A stretch of DNA of 29,789 nucleotides from Neolecta irregularis DAH-3. Taxonomy: Eukaryota > Ascomycota > Neolectomycetes > Neolectales > Neolectaceae. The DNA is taken from the NCBI GenBank assembly GCA_001929475.1, contig LXFE01004361.1, positions 1 through 29,789 on the forward strand. The letters are read 5' to 3'. Positions 1 to 12,277 of the stretch are shown in pieces; the stretch's first letter is position 1; each line of letters opens with the position of its first letter. A model generated the notes under the pieces. It was not told where the DNA came from and did not search any database. It was given only the letters and a program-made list of their open reading frames with translations. A program made the translations under genes and the position numbers.

Positions 1-713
1 GGCGAGTGCCCGGGCGTCGGCGCAGGCGTCTGCAGCGGCGTCGACGCCAGCGACGGCGGCGAGTACGTCCGTGGCGACGGCGGCGAGTGTGTGGCCGGCG
101 AGGACGGCGCGGTGGAGGACGGCGAGGTGGGGCGGCTCTTTTTGCGCGGGGGCCGGAGGTCGGGGGAGTGGTCTGGGAGTTGATCTGGCTCCTGGTGCTG
201 TTCTGGCTCCGGATGCTGTTCTGGCTCCTGGTGCTGTTCTGGCTCCGGATGCTGTTCTGGCGCCTGGTGCTGTTCTGGCTCCTGATGCTGATGCTGATAC
301 TGGTTGTCTGGCTGATACTGACCATCTGAGTGATACTGACCATTGTCCAAGTGATACTGGCCCTTGTCTGGCCGGGACGCGCCCTTGTCTGGTCGATGCT
401 GGCCTTTGGCTGGCTGCTCCTGGTCCCGATCCCTCTCGAGGCGCTCCATCTCGAGGTGCCGCACGGCCACCTGCGCTAGGAGGTCGATCTCGCCGAGCAG
501 CACGGGGCGGCGCGCGGGCGGCTGGGCATGGATGCGGGCGTGGCGGGTCAGCTCGTCGGACCTGCTGAAGCGCTTGCTGCACGCGGGGAACAGGCAGCGG
601 TGCGGCTTCTCGCCCGTGTGCGTGCGGATGTGCCGTGTCTGGTGTTCCAGGCGGTGGAACGCCTTGCTGCACAGAGGACACTTGTACGGCCGCGGGGCTT
701 CGGCGTCGCGCAT
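1..713 (-). CDS. creA: CreA/Mig1-type C2H2 carbon catabolite repressor, 3' part cut by window edge
   Basis: The frame starts at the ATG at 713 and stays open to base 1, so the C-terminus is missing. Two tandem C2H2 fingers lie at residues 12-32 (C-x2-C-x12-H-x3-H, with [14 protein letters not shown]) and 40-62 (C-x4-C-x12-H-x3-H, with [11 protein letters not shown]). They are joined by TGEKPH, the diagnostic pair of the CreA/Mig1 family, which binds SYGGRG boxes and represses genes for alternative carbon sources when glucose is present. After the fingers come a charged helix, a Gln/His/Pro/Glu tandem-repeat region (about residues 140-180), a short basic patch (RPPRKKSRP) and a Ser/Pro-rich tail. 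GC content is far above that of the neighbouring genes. Family assignment is firm; carbon repression as its role is inferred from the family. Confidence 0.9.
   Translation of the reverse strand, partial: MRDAEAPRPYKCPLCSKAFHRLEHQTRHIRTHTGEKPHRCLFPACSKRFSRSDELTRHARIHAQPPARRPVLLGEIDLLAQVAVRHLEMERLERDRDQEQPAKGQHRPDKGASRPDKGQYHLDNGQYHSDGQYQPDNQYQHQHQEPEQHQAPEQHPEPEQHQEPEQHPEPEQHQEPDQLPDHSPDLRPPRKKSRPTSPSSTAPSSPATHSPPSPRTYSPPSLASTPLQTPAPTPGHS
187..294. repeat. Imperfect 18-bp tandem repeat inside creA
   Basis: About six 18-bp units alternate between two versions (ggctcctggtgctgttct and ggctccggatgctgttct), giving a 36-bp higher-order period. On the minus strand they encode repeated E-P-E-Q-H-Q/P hexapeptides in the linker after the zinc fingers. 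The units are in frame, so copy-number change would alter linker length without breaking the gene. Confidence 0.85.
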
Positions 714-1033
714 TGGAGGTTGGGCGCGAAAAAAGAAAAAAGGGTTTCACTTTGCAGTGTGGGGCAGCCTCCCCTCCCCGCGCTCGCACCAGCCACCGTG
801 GCGCATGCCTCCCGCACCACCACCACATCTTCACATGTCGGCGCCACCCCCCTGGCCCGCCTCCGAGACTGGCTTGCACTCGAGCACTATTCACTCACTC
901 ACTCATCCACTCACTACTCACTCACTACTCACTCACTCACTACTCATTCACTCACCGACCCACTCACTCACTCACATCCACTCACTCACACTCAGCTAGG
1001 CATCCCATTCACTCAATCTAGCTCTACAAATCT
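714..1033. promoter_or_regulatory. creA upstream region and GDI1 3' flank
   Basis: No gene is seen here. The spacer holds the 5' flank of creA and the 3' flank of GDI1, both on the minus strand. Near creA are a purine run (about 728-743) and two matches to the CreA/Mig1 site SYGGRG: GTGGGG at 759-764 (plus) and GCGGGG at 776-781 (minus). The distal part is an ACTC-rich microsatellite. Promoter function is inferred from position only. Confidence 0.5.
885..1015. repeat. (ACTC)n-like microsatellite
   Basis: A degenerate run of ACTC/CACT units broken by CATCC, ACTACT and GACC variants, about 130 bp long, in the creA-GDI1 spacer. It keeps one strand free of G for long stretches. Confidence 0.85.
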
Positions 1034-2751
1034 CTAGGAACAAAACTGTGCTTGCTCTTCCTCAACAGTCAATCTCTTGTCCTTGGCATCCAAGGCAAGC
1101 GGGCGCCCCTCAACCCGCTCATAAATATCCCGGACATCCTCCGTAGTCGTCTCAAAGTGGCTCGTCGCATCATAGCTCTTCGACACATACACATGGTCCT
1201 TGCACCCGTCACTTATCGGCTCAAGAATGTCCTTGACTTCAATAAACCTGCAATCAGCGTCTCCCCGGCTCCCCGTCCATACTTGTCAAAGATCGCCCCA
1301 AGGAGATTCAGTCCCGCCTGGATTTCCACATGGGGGTTGTCGGTCTCTACAATCGTAGACACAATCGCAAGCCAGTGGTCTTTGGCGCACACATTATGCG
1401 CAGACGAAACACTCGCAATGTAAATGTCTACAGTCAGCCTCCGTTTCTCCATCCACCTACCATGCTGTCGACCAACCTGGTTTTGAGGAATAATAATCTG
1501 AACAGAGTCCAGACTGTCCGTGTTGGGAATAGGGTGCGTAAGAATGCAGATCGCTCGAATGACAGTTCCCACCTTTTTGACCTTGTCCGGAAAGTAGCTC
1601 GGGTCCCCAATTATCTTCTTGGCTTTGGCAACCTCATCCCCGCTTCGCACTCCAACTGCAACCCCATTCTCATAAACAACCCCGTCAATCTTCTTGTTGA
1701 GCATATAAGTACTGCCATAAATAGCAGCCAGTCTACATATTAGCAACAGCCCCTCAAAAACATACCGTGCAAAGCCTTGGGGCAACTCTCCCAATCCATA
1801 CAGAGGATAGAGGAAACATGTCTTTCCACCATAGCGTTGCACAGAATTGAGATACAGCAAGATCCGCTCATACGCTTCCTTTGCAGGCTTGTTGATGTAC
1901 GTATCATCAAGGTACAACGCCATTGCATGACCAATAAAGTCTTGAGTGCCCCTCTCAAGCCCAAACTTTTCATAGACCTTGGCCATGGAATCGACAACAA
2001 GGTTTAATCCTGCAGCGTTCAGCTTTGAATGAGGACATCTCACCTTGATGAGTCGTCGAATCCTCTGGCCTGTAGTTCCCAACAAACTCGAAAAACTTCT
2101 TCATTCGTCTCTTCTCAAACATCCCCATGAGTGGAGACCGAACAGCCTTGTGTCAGGGAATCTCACAACACACCATACCTCCATCTCCGATGCAGGTACC
2201 TTTGCAATCTTGCCGTCTCGATAAACATAACTTCCTGCAATTTGCTTGAATTCGAGGTATCTTGTAACATCCGTGTGCTGATATCAGAGACCAGTAGTCC
2301 GACTCACGTACCACGAGCATGTTTGTAAGATCTCCATTAGCCATAAGGAATTTTGGGATGAGATCAATTGCCCAATCTCGATCTCTCCCAAGAGATGCAG
2401 GGGGACCTTGATGCTTTCGAAACTTTTGAAAAATCTAGAGTTGTTAGAATTGAACGTGAATAGGAGAAAGCGCGCTGGCATCAAAGGAGCGAGAAAAAGA
2501 AGACATTGGAAACGACTTACTTGAGTTAGGTTCAAACTGGCACTGTCCCTGCCTTTCAGCAAAAAGATTTCAAGCGGAAATCGCACCCCCCGTAGTATTC
2601 ATTCTCATCCATATGCAAGACCTTCTTGCCCCCCACACTCAACAGCCCAGACAGGACACATTCAGTCAATCCTGTCCCTGCGGATGATCAGAGCCTTGAC
2701 TGAAGGACCGAATGTCCTACCAAGTACAATGATATCATATTCTTCATCCAT
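1034..2751 (-). CDS. GDI1: Rab GDP-dissociation inhibitor (10 exons)
   Basis: Exons (minus): 2751-2721, 2677-2587, 2548-2521, 2434-2312, 2277-2179, 2146-2044, 2009-1766, 1732-1461, 1427-1283, 1247-1034. They join into 449 aa, the normal length for the family. It starts [16 protein letters not shown], the FAD-like dinucleotide fold of the GDI/REP family, followed by [53 protein letters not shown] and [12 protein letters not shown] extracts GDP-bound, prenylated Rab GTPases from membranes and recycles them, and is essential in yeast. Nine introns of 32-86 nt include one of only 32 nt (2147-2178), among the shortest in the window. No disruption is seen. The assignment rests on several long conserved blocks. 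Confidence 0.96.
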
Positions 2752-3008
2752 GGTGAATCGCTAGAGGGAAGAGCAGGTTGTGGAGGTTGTTCAAAGCTTA
2801 AAGGTGACCCCTGGGTTGGTCAGTCCAAAGATTATGTGGATGATCACTCGACATCCACGTGGAACAATGGAGAAATCGCTATAAATACTCTTTCCTCCGA
2901 CATGATTGTGAAATACATTTTCCCGCCAAAAGGATTTGAAAAATATCCCTACAATTTGACCTTTGGTTTCTCCAAAATAAAGTTGTCTCTCTAGAGTGCT
3001 GCTAATAC

Positions 3009-3729
3009 CTAAGCACGATCCTTCATCCCAGAATTGTTCAGTTCCTCAACCTTATCGAGCAAGCGCATTTCTTTATCTTGTTCTTCCAAATTTGGACCTC
3101 TATCAATATCTTGAGAACGATGCTTGATCCTTGAATCTCCTTCCCAAAGTTTTTCTTTGCGCAGATGCCGTGCCTCCCTCCATGCATTATGCCGTTCCGT
3201 CAAAACATGTTTTATCCTCTGCATAGTACATTTTACCTATTTTTAGCCCATATGAAAAACTTGTCTATTAAACCTTTGATTTGCGCGACCGAAGATGTTC
3301 CTCGCCGACAACAATCGCAATTCTCTTCCTTTCATGGAATTGTGAAGAGATCCTATTCAATTCCTTCAAACAAATATACCACAAATTATGCAAATCTTGA
3401 AAACTTTTCTCACGTAGTTCTGCTGCTGTCCACGGTCGTCCTTAAACATTAGACCCGTTGCGCAATCTTGATCAACCACACTGGTCGAGCCCTTGAGGCG
3501 AAATTAATGCTTTCTTATCCCAAAAAAACCCCCATAACGGGTGATCTGGATCGTCTTCTTTTTTAGGCTGTTCAAGGAACGCGGGAGTCGGTAACGGTCG
3601 ACGATTGGGGTTGAGCCCTGTTTTTCTCGATGTCCCGAGTAATAAAGATGTAGAATGCAGAAATCTTGAACGAGAAGATGCGATTTGACGTGTTATTGAA
3701 AATAAACCCAAATGAGTTAATGTCTGCAT
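3009..3729 (-). CDS. MRPL4: Mitochondrial large-subunit ribosomal protein uL29m (MRPL4/MRPL47 family)
   Basis: Exons 3729-3477, 3440-3274 and 3218-3009 give 209 aa. The start chosen is the ATG followed by [20 protein letters not shown], a typical basic, Ser/Arg-rich mitochondrial presequence; the frame extends upstream but without an ATG. The body has [44 protein letters not shown] and ICLKELNRI, the hallmark of MRPL47/uL29m, which sits near the polypeptide exit of the mitoribosome. The C-terminus is highly charged. The first intron uses the donor G|GTTGAT and an acceptor after CTAAT; the second is 55 nt. It lies tandem with GDI1 and the Tudor-like gene. Mitochondrial location is inferred from family and presequence. 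Confidence 0.9.
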
Positions 3730-4069
3730 TTTTATTTTATGTTCGACAAGGTTTTGAAAATTTTGTGGTTGGTGCCACAATTAAAATAACTACAACAACA
3801 ATATCCTCAACCTTTGCCCTTGCAAAAAGGTGTTGATGCTCCTCTGTATATATTGACCGACTCGTTCCAATAACACCCAATTTTGCAGATGCAAAGTGTC
3901 CCAAATTGACGGTCGGATAACATGACCTGGGCAAGAAAACCTTTGTATAGTAAACGGGAGGTCGTCACGTATTAACTTGTTGACAATCATATAAAAACAA
4001 AACTATACTGCCCAAAGCGCTGGCACTCTCTCTCTTGCATCTTATAAACATATACATATTGAATCAGTT
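3730..4069. other. Intergenic spacer, MRPL4 promoter side
   Basis: A 340-bp AT-rich spacer between the MRPL4 start and the stop of the upstream minus-strand gene. The short open frames in it do not resemble known proteins and lack intron or codon signals, so I see only presumed promoter and 3' flank. Confidence 0.5.
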
Positions 4070-4722
4070 CTACTTGGCCTGGCTTCGAGTCCGAGAGCTA
4101 ATTTGACCAAGGGCAGGAGTGCGACTCTTGCGTTTCGCAGAAGCCTTGGGCTGTTTCTTTAAAGTCGTCTTGGGCTCAGAGGCCTTTTTGGCAATTTGTT
4201 TCTCGCCATCCTTTGATTCCCCAGCATCTTCAACTTTTGAATCCGCTTGTTTGGCCTGCGTTTCTTTCTTGGTATTCTTTCCAGAACTATGCTTCTTGTC
4301 TGAATCATGGGTCTTTGCTTTCTTATTGTCGCCGTTGGCCTCGGCCTTGCTTTGCCGCTTTTCGCCAGTAGAGATGTCGGTTTCCTTGCTCTTCTTCTTG
4401 TCGGCATGGCGATTACCGAGCTCGACATGATCGCTTGCTCGTTTAACAGTGTCATTGCCACTGCGTTTGGCGTGAACAGCCTCAACCAATGAGACTCTAA
4501 AGCGCAGAAATAGAGCATACCGGGTTCTCCGGATCGTCGTTTTTGTGAGCAAGCTTTCCTTTCGTCTTGATATCTAGCTTTCCATGACCTTTGACTTCTG
4601 CGACAGTGCCGCTTGGTTCTCCGTTTTCCCTACAGTTCATTGGTATTTGCACGAATGATTATATGGTTTTGGTACCTGTTCCACGAAACATTATCAACTA
4701 CTGCAGGTTTCTCGTTGACCAT
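4070..4722 (-). CDS. DUF2945/HVA1-type Tudor-like domain protein with Lys-rich tail
   Basis: Exons 4722-4676, 4629-4521 and 4480-4070 give 188 aa. The N-terminal ~65 residues (VSWNR, GTVAEVKGHGKLDIKTKGK, HKNDDPENP, AVHAKRSGNDTVKRASDHVEL) match the small SH3/Tudor-like domain annotated as DUF2945 or hypervirulence-associated TUDOR in fungi and bacteria. The remaining ~120 residues are low-complexity, rich in Lys, Glu, Ser and Asp, and end in PALGQISSRTRSQAK, so a disordered, probably nuclear, nucleic-acid-binding tail is likely. The family name carries no proven biochemical role, and none should be assumed here. Both introns (46 and 40 nt) fall inside the domain. Confidence 0.75.
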
Positions 4723-6021
4723 TACAAGATGAATATAGGGAGGTTGGGAAATAGGCTGGGGAAGAGGCTTTTTCTGGCGCTGTTTTCATTGCACGTCATA
4801 AGTGTCGCGTTTAGTTATATGGCACACCCATTCAGACGATTCTTGAAAGGTCTCAAACATCAACAAGCGCGTGATGCTTGAAAAGCCCACAAAGAAAAAT
4901 ATTTACAGGTCAGAAAGCGTAGCGCTTAGCCAGCTGCAACCAACCGACAAATATGAAGTAGCCACTCTGCTCATTCCCATCTGAACTTTAGCTATTCGTG
5001 AAAGGCATAATTGGATGAACAATGTAGATCATTCACTTATTGCCCCATTCTGTTGACCATCTTTCCTTTAATATCTCTGCTTGTTACAAGTTCTCTCGTT
5101 ACTCGTTACAGTCCACCTCGCCCGAGCCGTAATCTGATCAAGTCAGTTTTGTTTCTTATAATCATTGTCGATTTTTGACTAAAATTTGTATTCTTCTAAT
5201 TTAATTCATTTTGTTCATTTTTTAGCATATCATCGGTTTTTTTGGCAAGGGATTAAAAGAAGGGTAAGAATTAGTAGCAGCATGATTATTATGCTCGTTC
5301 CGTCTTATAAGTCATACAAATTCTGTTTTATAGTTATCTACAAGACTCAGCGGAGCAAAAGGTAGTACATACTGAAACACATCTTTCAGTGGCTTAGTTT
5401 GAATTGCAGATAGAGACTCCGTGTTGTAAAATTACCTGCTCTATTTATTAAGCATACTAAACATTCTTCTTGTCTTCTTAGTCGCAACCTTTTGTAAGGA
5501 GTATGACCAATCGATTGCTATTGCTGAAAGAGTAAGGAACATCCTGTGACTTGAATTATTTGGAAAATTATATGCAATTCATTATAATGATTCGAGTGAG
5601 TCATAAGAGAAAGGTAGGACGATGAGTATTATTTTCAAGAGAGCCACGAGAGTCACAGCCAGTATGCACCAATAAAAGGCTACTAGAAGAATTGAATTCA
5701 TTCATTGAGATTTAGCGGAACAGCTTATGGATCATAAAATCCTTATCTTATCAGAATGGACAACAGGTGGTATATCACAGGGACTTGTGGAAAATATTTT
5801 AATTGACTGAAATATTTTTGACTCTTTCAATGCCGACAATGGTAGAACTATTAGTCGCCGTAGAATGGCGTGTTAGGGTAGGAATAGACTCCTTGGACGA
5901 CTGAACCGTTTTCAGAAACACGTTGCCTAAAACCCTTGCAATTTCAGCCCGGGTGCAAGTATTGAAGCCCAGATACTAGGTTGTATTGTTTCTAACCAAA
6001 GTATTAGCGACTTCCGCAGGA

Positions 6022-6058
6022 CATACCTAGCCTAAGTATTGGGGACTGGCTAGGTATG
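6022..6058. repeat. Perfect 11-bp inverted repeat, 15-nt loop
   Basis: CATACCTAGCC at 6022-6032 is matched exactly by its reverse complement at 6048-6058. It could be a hairpin in RNA, a dyad protein-binding site, or the remnant of a small inverted-repeat element. The palindrome itself is seen directly; any function is unknown. Confidence 0.8.
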
Positions 6059-6126
6059 AACCGCCATCTATATTATAACTACAATTTAATTGCCGCAATA
6101 TTAATGCAAGCCTTCCTTCTGTATTG

Positions 6127-6155
6127 GTAAGCGTGTACCAGCGGTATAGGCTTAC
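6127..6155. repeat. Imperfect hairpin, 13-bp arms, 3-nt loop
   Basis: GTAAGC pairs with GCTTAC, and after one mismatch TGTACC pairs with GGTATA (one G-U), around the loop AGC. It lies about 140 bp before the ATG of the next gene, within reach of its 5' leader. Confidence 0.65.
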
Positions 6156-6294
6156 ACCAGGATAAAGCGTCTTTGTAACTTGGGTAGATGAATTTTTGTT
6201 GTCGAGCCACTTAATGTAACTGAAGTAAAGGAAGAATGATTCAGTAGCCCATTACTCCCACCACCAGTTTCGATAGTACATTAACTTGAACATC

Positions 6295-7340
6295 ATGGCC
6301 TCCAAAACCGGCGCTCGTCTTATGTCTTTACTCTCCCGTTTCTCGGGTAGATCTTTCTCCTCTTTTGACAAGGTCGTTCCAATGACTCAAAAAGATGAAG
6401 CAAAGGTATATCCAAGGCTTCATTTTTCATCCCTCTTATAATTTAGCTCTATCGTATTTTAACCCAAAGCTTCCGAAGCAAGCTTAATGATTTGGCTCCT
6501 TGCTATGCCGATCTGATAGATAACACAATCATAAAGCCTTTGAATGGCCAAAGATCCTATATCGATATACAACTAGAGCATATCGCCTCATCGCATAACC
6601 CCATACAAATCTTCGAAAAACTCCTCAATACAGATAGTCTCCATACCTCATTGGCTATTGCCATCATCAAGCACGACAAGATATCACTTCAGCAGTTATT
6701 ATTTATAATGGAAAATTTACGCAAATCCGGGAAATTGGACCCAGTAAAATTATCTCTCATCAAACGAATCATCGATTTCGGAGATCTGATATCTTCCGGC
6801 GAACTAGTGGACCAGAGTTTCAATTCTTTAAGGAATTCCATTGGCGGTCGTAAACTTCTTGCTTACTTCTACGCTGCGTGCGGAGAAATCAAGGAAGCCA
6901 TAAAATTATGCGTTCAGCACGAAAATTTATTCGGTATCTGCCTCAAGAAACTTTTGAAATGCGACAACACTGGTGGAATTGCACAGTTTTGTTTGGCATT
7001 CCCCGAGAAAGTGCTGGACGCTAGAGATGTTGGAGCATTACATTACCTCGCGAACCATCAGCTACCGGAAACTGCCTGGCTACTACTCCGAAATGACTTG
7101 ACAGAAGGAAGTTTTCCATTAGCTATTTTGATTCTGAAGCGCCTGGTTCAAAAAGGACAGATCAGAGCTGCGGATGAAATTCATCATTTCTTGTTTTGCC
7201 TGCGGCCGGAAGATCCACAACTCTATGAGATCAAACAAACACTTGATGAAGCTCGTCTGCTACATGGGTCTGAAACATGCGACAGTGCCATGCAACGAAT
7301 TCGACAGGCGTTGACATCGCACGAGCCACACCTTGCATAG
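6295..7340 (+). CDS. Unrecognised mitochondrial helical-repeat-like protein
   Basis: Exons 6295-6405 and 6447-7340 give 334 aa. The N-terminus (MASKTGARLMSLLSRFSGRS, then SFSSFDK) has the Arg/Ser/Leu character of a mitochondrial presequence. The intron (41 nt, GTATAT...ATTTAG) joins DEAK to LYRILTQSF in frame, and the long second exon reads straight to the stop. The mature part is almost wholly predicted alpha-helical, with short helix pairs such as KLLAYFYAACGEIKEAIKLC and FPLAILILKRLVQKGQIRAA that recall PPR/TPR-like solenoids of organelle RNA-binding factors. I do not recognise an orthologue. A role in mitochondrial RNA stability or translation is only a guess from fold and targeting. It could also be a fast-evolving version of a known translational activator. 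Confidence 0.75.
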
Positions 7341-7529
7341 CATGTATAGCAGCGAATCCATACTGGGGGCGATACATTGGGAAAAGCAGCAATTTCCCCT
7401 TCATTGGGCTACTGATTGTATACACAGCCAGTTTGGTCGTAGTGTTGCCGTATTGGATTTTGGTTAGCTTATCTCAAAAAGCTCACCACCTCAGACCAAT
7501 TTTCCCCTTCCGAATTCCCATATATCACC

Positions 7530-10112
7530 ATGCCCACCTCAGATTCAAATTCCCGGCCCCGACAGCCCAATCATAAAGCTCGCCATAATTCGCACCAATC
7601 ATATATTGCTTCAAGTGCTTCCAGTCAGCAGCATCGAAAGAATGCTGAGTCTTCATCTTTGCCAGAGGAAAAGAAAGCATACAAATCGATGCACTTTTCC
7701 CAGCTGTCTGCTCTGAAGGAAATGTTCGCCGAGTGGACTATGGAAGACCTGATCGACGCTTTACAAATGGCAGATGGAGATGAGTCGCTTGTTGTTACTC
7801 GCATTGTAGGAGGTATTCGCATTCATGAATTACGTATGGACACGTTCTAATCCACCGCTCAGGCCATACGTCCCAGTTCGAAACTGTTAGCAGTAAGAAA
7901 TCAAAGGATAAACCTAAGAAAAGTGAGTCATTCACTCAGTTTCCTTCCGGTCCATCTGGTCTAACTGCACTTCGACGACCAGGAGGTGGTCGAGGGTCGT
8001 CTTTTGTAGATCGAGGCGGTCGCGGGCGTGGAGGCATGTTTACGAATAGCGGGATCATGCTGATATCTAGGTCCCAGTCGGGGTATGCGTCGAGGTAATG
8101 ACGAATTCAGACTGTGTCAATCTGACTTACGACAGGAACCTCTCGAGGCAGGAGCAGAGATGAAGCGAATGTTAAGGTAGCTGCCACTGCTGACGGAGCT
8201 GTTGAACATCGGGGTGCTGTGAATGAAGAAACCACTTGTACGATTAATGATCTGGGCAACGAGCCGAAGACCGATAATCCTCGAAATACCACTGATGTAC
8301 TCAACGGTCAGAGAAACTTGACTGGCGATGATTCTTCTCCACTTGATAATAAGTCTTCTGGGGGATGGAGTGGAAATGCTACGAAGGCATCATCTGCCAT
8401 CGGAGATGTCAATGTGGAACGATTGACAAGGAAAGTACAACCAGGATTCAGCTGGGCATCTGTCGCTGCGTATTTTTCTCGAATTTATTATCCAATGATT
8501 AACTCCTTCAGTCCTCCCAAACCCAAACCCGTCCAAATACTCACTTCGTCTGCGCCTGTTGCCAGTTCTCTCTCGCCCTCAACCGCTTCAAACCCTCTCG
8601 TCCAACGCAATGAAACTCTCAAGGAGCACCTCTCATCTTCTGTACAAAATGATCACAATATGCTATCTACTCCTCTCACGAAGGATAACCTCGAAGCTGT
8701 AGCTCACAATTCTGCAGAACCTGGAGCGCCCGGTACCACTGTAACCTCAAACATCGGATCATCTGTATCTCAAAATCAGAAAGACCTGGCGCCTCCCGGA
8801 TTCGGTAAATCCCAAACTACTACGCGAAGACATCTCGAACCTGCAGTCGCCATGCCAAGCCCAAACGCAGCCATGCCCACCCCATCGAGCGCTGATCGTA
8901 GCAGCATTCAATTTGGCAGTCTCAACTTGGCGGGTAGGCAGGACCACCTCATGCCATCAGATGCCCAAAAGCACGAGAAGTATGCATATTTCCCGAATTG
9001 TATTGATTTGATTACAGAGAAACTTTGAAAACACAAACTCAGCCATCTCAACCAGTAGTTTCAATTCAGCAAACACTTCCCCAAGCTCATCAACCCTCCC
9101 CCGCAACCCTTAAGCAAATGCAGCAACCTCATCAAGATCAGAAGGTGCCACAGCATAGTCAACCGCAGCAGCAACAGCAACAGCAGCAGCAACAGCAGCA
9201 ACAGCAACAACAACAACAACAACAGCAGCAGCAGCAAGCTTACCGATATCCTCCTCATTCTTCTCATCTGCAAGCAAAACCTGAGCAACAATATGAGTCA
9301 TTCAGCCATACGGCTCAGTATCATCAAGGAATTCCATTCGGTCAACAACATTACATGGGTGGTTTTGGTGATCCAAGTTATTATGATCAACGATCCATGG
9401 TATCAGTCATGTATAGTGAATCCATTTCGTTTATCGTACTAGGGATACATGATGCCTGATGCCTACAGCCAGAATGGGGCACAGAATTTACCGCATGGCA
9501 GAGCCAGCGTTGGAACGGAACAATCTACTTCATCAAAATTTGCCCATGATACTAATACTGGTTTGCCCGCTGTTTCACCAAGTCCGGTCGCTCATGGCCA
9601 ACTGGCTCATCCCAGCGCACCTCAAGGTCCTTATTATAATCCATACCAATACTACGGTCAGGTTGGTTTTCTTGATAGAAATTGCCTAACCTAAGATCCC
9701 TTTTCCCTATGGATATGGATCTAGTGGCCGTGGTATGTATAGTCAGGGAACATACGGTTCGCCTCATGAGCAAGGACCAACAGCATATCCAAATCAATAT
9801 GGTAGCCAACCTCGCAGTAACAGCACCGACTTTACCCGCCATCAGAACCCCACTCAGCCTCACGCTGGTGTCCAAGATTTTATGAGTGGTGGTGCTCGTC
9901 AGCAACAGCCAGCTCCTGACGATGCTTTTGCCCCTAGTTTTGAAAAGCGTAATCAACAAGGGTATAATCAGAATGTGCATTACGGGAACACATTTGGTAC
10001 TCAGTATCCTCAACCTCAGTACGGATCTAATACATCTACTCAACAAAGTGGTTCTGCTAAACCTGCACAGAACAATAGCCAGCCTTGGGGCGGCTATGGT
10101 TCCTATGCCTAA
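7530..10112 (+). CDS. DEF1: Def1-like CUE-domain, polyQ protein (RNA polymerase II degradation factor family)
   Basis: Exons 7530-7812, 7863-8033, 8071-8094, 8136-8469, 8512-8979, 9018-9399, 9443-9661 and 9696-10112 join into 765 aa. A CUE domain lies at about residues 56-95 (LSALKEMFAEWTMEDLIDAL, then QMADGD...RIVGGHTSQFETV), followed by a Lys-rich stretch, an RG/RGG patch (GGRGRGGPSRGMRRGTSRGR), a conserved-looking SWASVA motif, a 24-residue polyQ run, and a long Gln/Tyr/Gly/Pro-rich low-complexity tail. Yeast Def1 has this order: an N-terminal ubiquitin-binding CUE that contacts elongin, and a Q-rich C-terminus removed by the proteasome so the rest enters the nucleus and promotes ubiquitylation of stalled Pol II. 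The intron at 8034-8070 needs a GC donor; the intron at 8470-8511 is a stop-free 42 nt. The tail is disordered and poorly conserved, so orthology rests on CUE plus architecture. Confidence 0.82.
9166..9237 (+). repeat. CAG/CAA tract encoding polyglutamine
   Basis: Twenty-four consecutive glutamine codons with mixed CAG and CAA, inside exon 6 of the Def1-like gene. The CAA interruptions should limit slippage compared with a pure CAG run. Confidence 0.95.
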
Positions 10113-10355
10113 TAAACTTGACGATGTCGTGGACAGTTTTAACACTTAAGTTTGAGGGGAAGAGCTTATTATAGTCGGGTTTTTTGGTCTCTGTGGTCTA
10201 TCTCTCATGGTTTTGTAAAACTTGTCGATGAAAATACTTATGTTCATCATTTATTACAATGTACTGTCCACCTGCTACGTCACTTGACTTGGGATTTCAT
10301 TCCCCACTCAAAATCAAGTTTCCCCTAAATTTTCCCAATCACTACCACGGTAGTT

Positions 10356-12277
<1,922 letters not shown>

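Larger units (their letters stand above)
4723..6294. other. AT-rich intergenic region, no gene recognised
   Basis: About 1.57 kb between two divergently oriented genes. The open frames are short and not protein-like. I found no tRNA-like B-box (GGTTCRANYCC) and no rRNA. The clear structures are two hairpins near 6.02-6.16 kb and three AAGTATT motifs at about 5.96-6.04 kb. The last ~100 bp before 6295 probably hold the promoter of the next gene. Confidence 0.6.

Noticed and set aside
548-847. Open frames on both strands over the creA zinc fingers and promoter
   Set aside because: GC-rich shadow frames of the real zinc-finger frame, with no protein-like features.
3737-3990. Minus-strand open frames upstream of MRPL4
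   Set aside because: No ATG-linked conserved motif, no splice partners, and hydrophobic runs from simple AT-rich sequence; treated as spacer.
9061-9301. Poly-Leu and poly-Val/Ala frames opposite the CAG tract
   Set aside because: Antisense readings of the polyQ repeat in the Def1-like gene.
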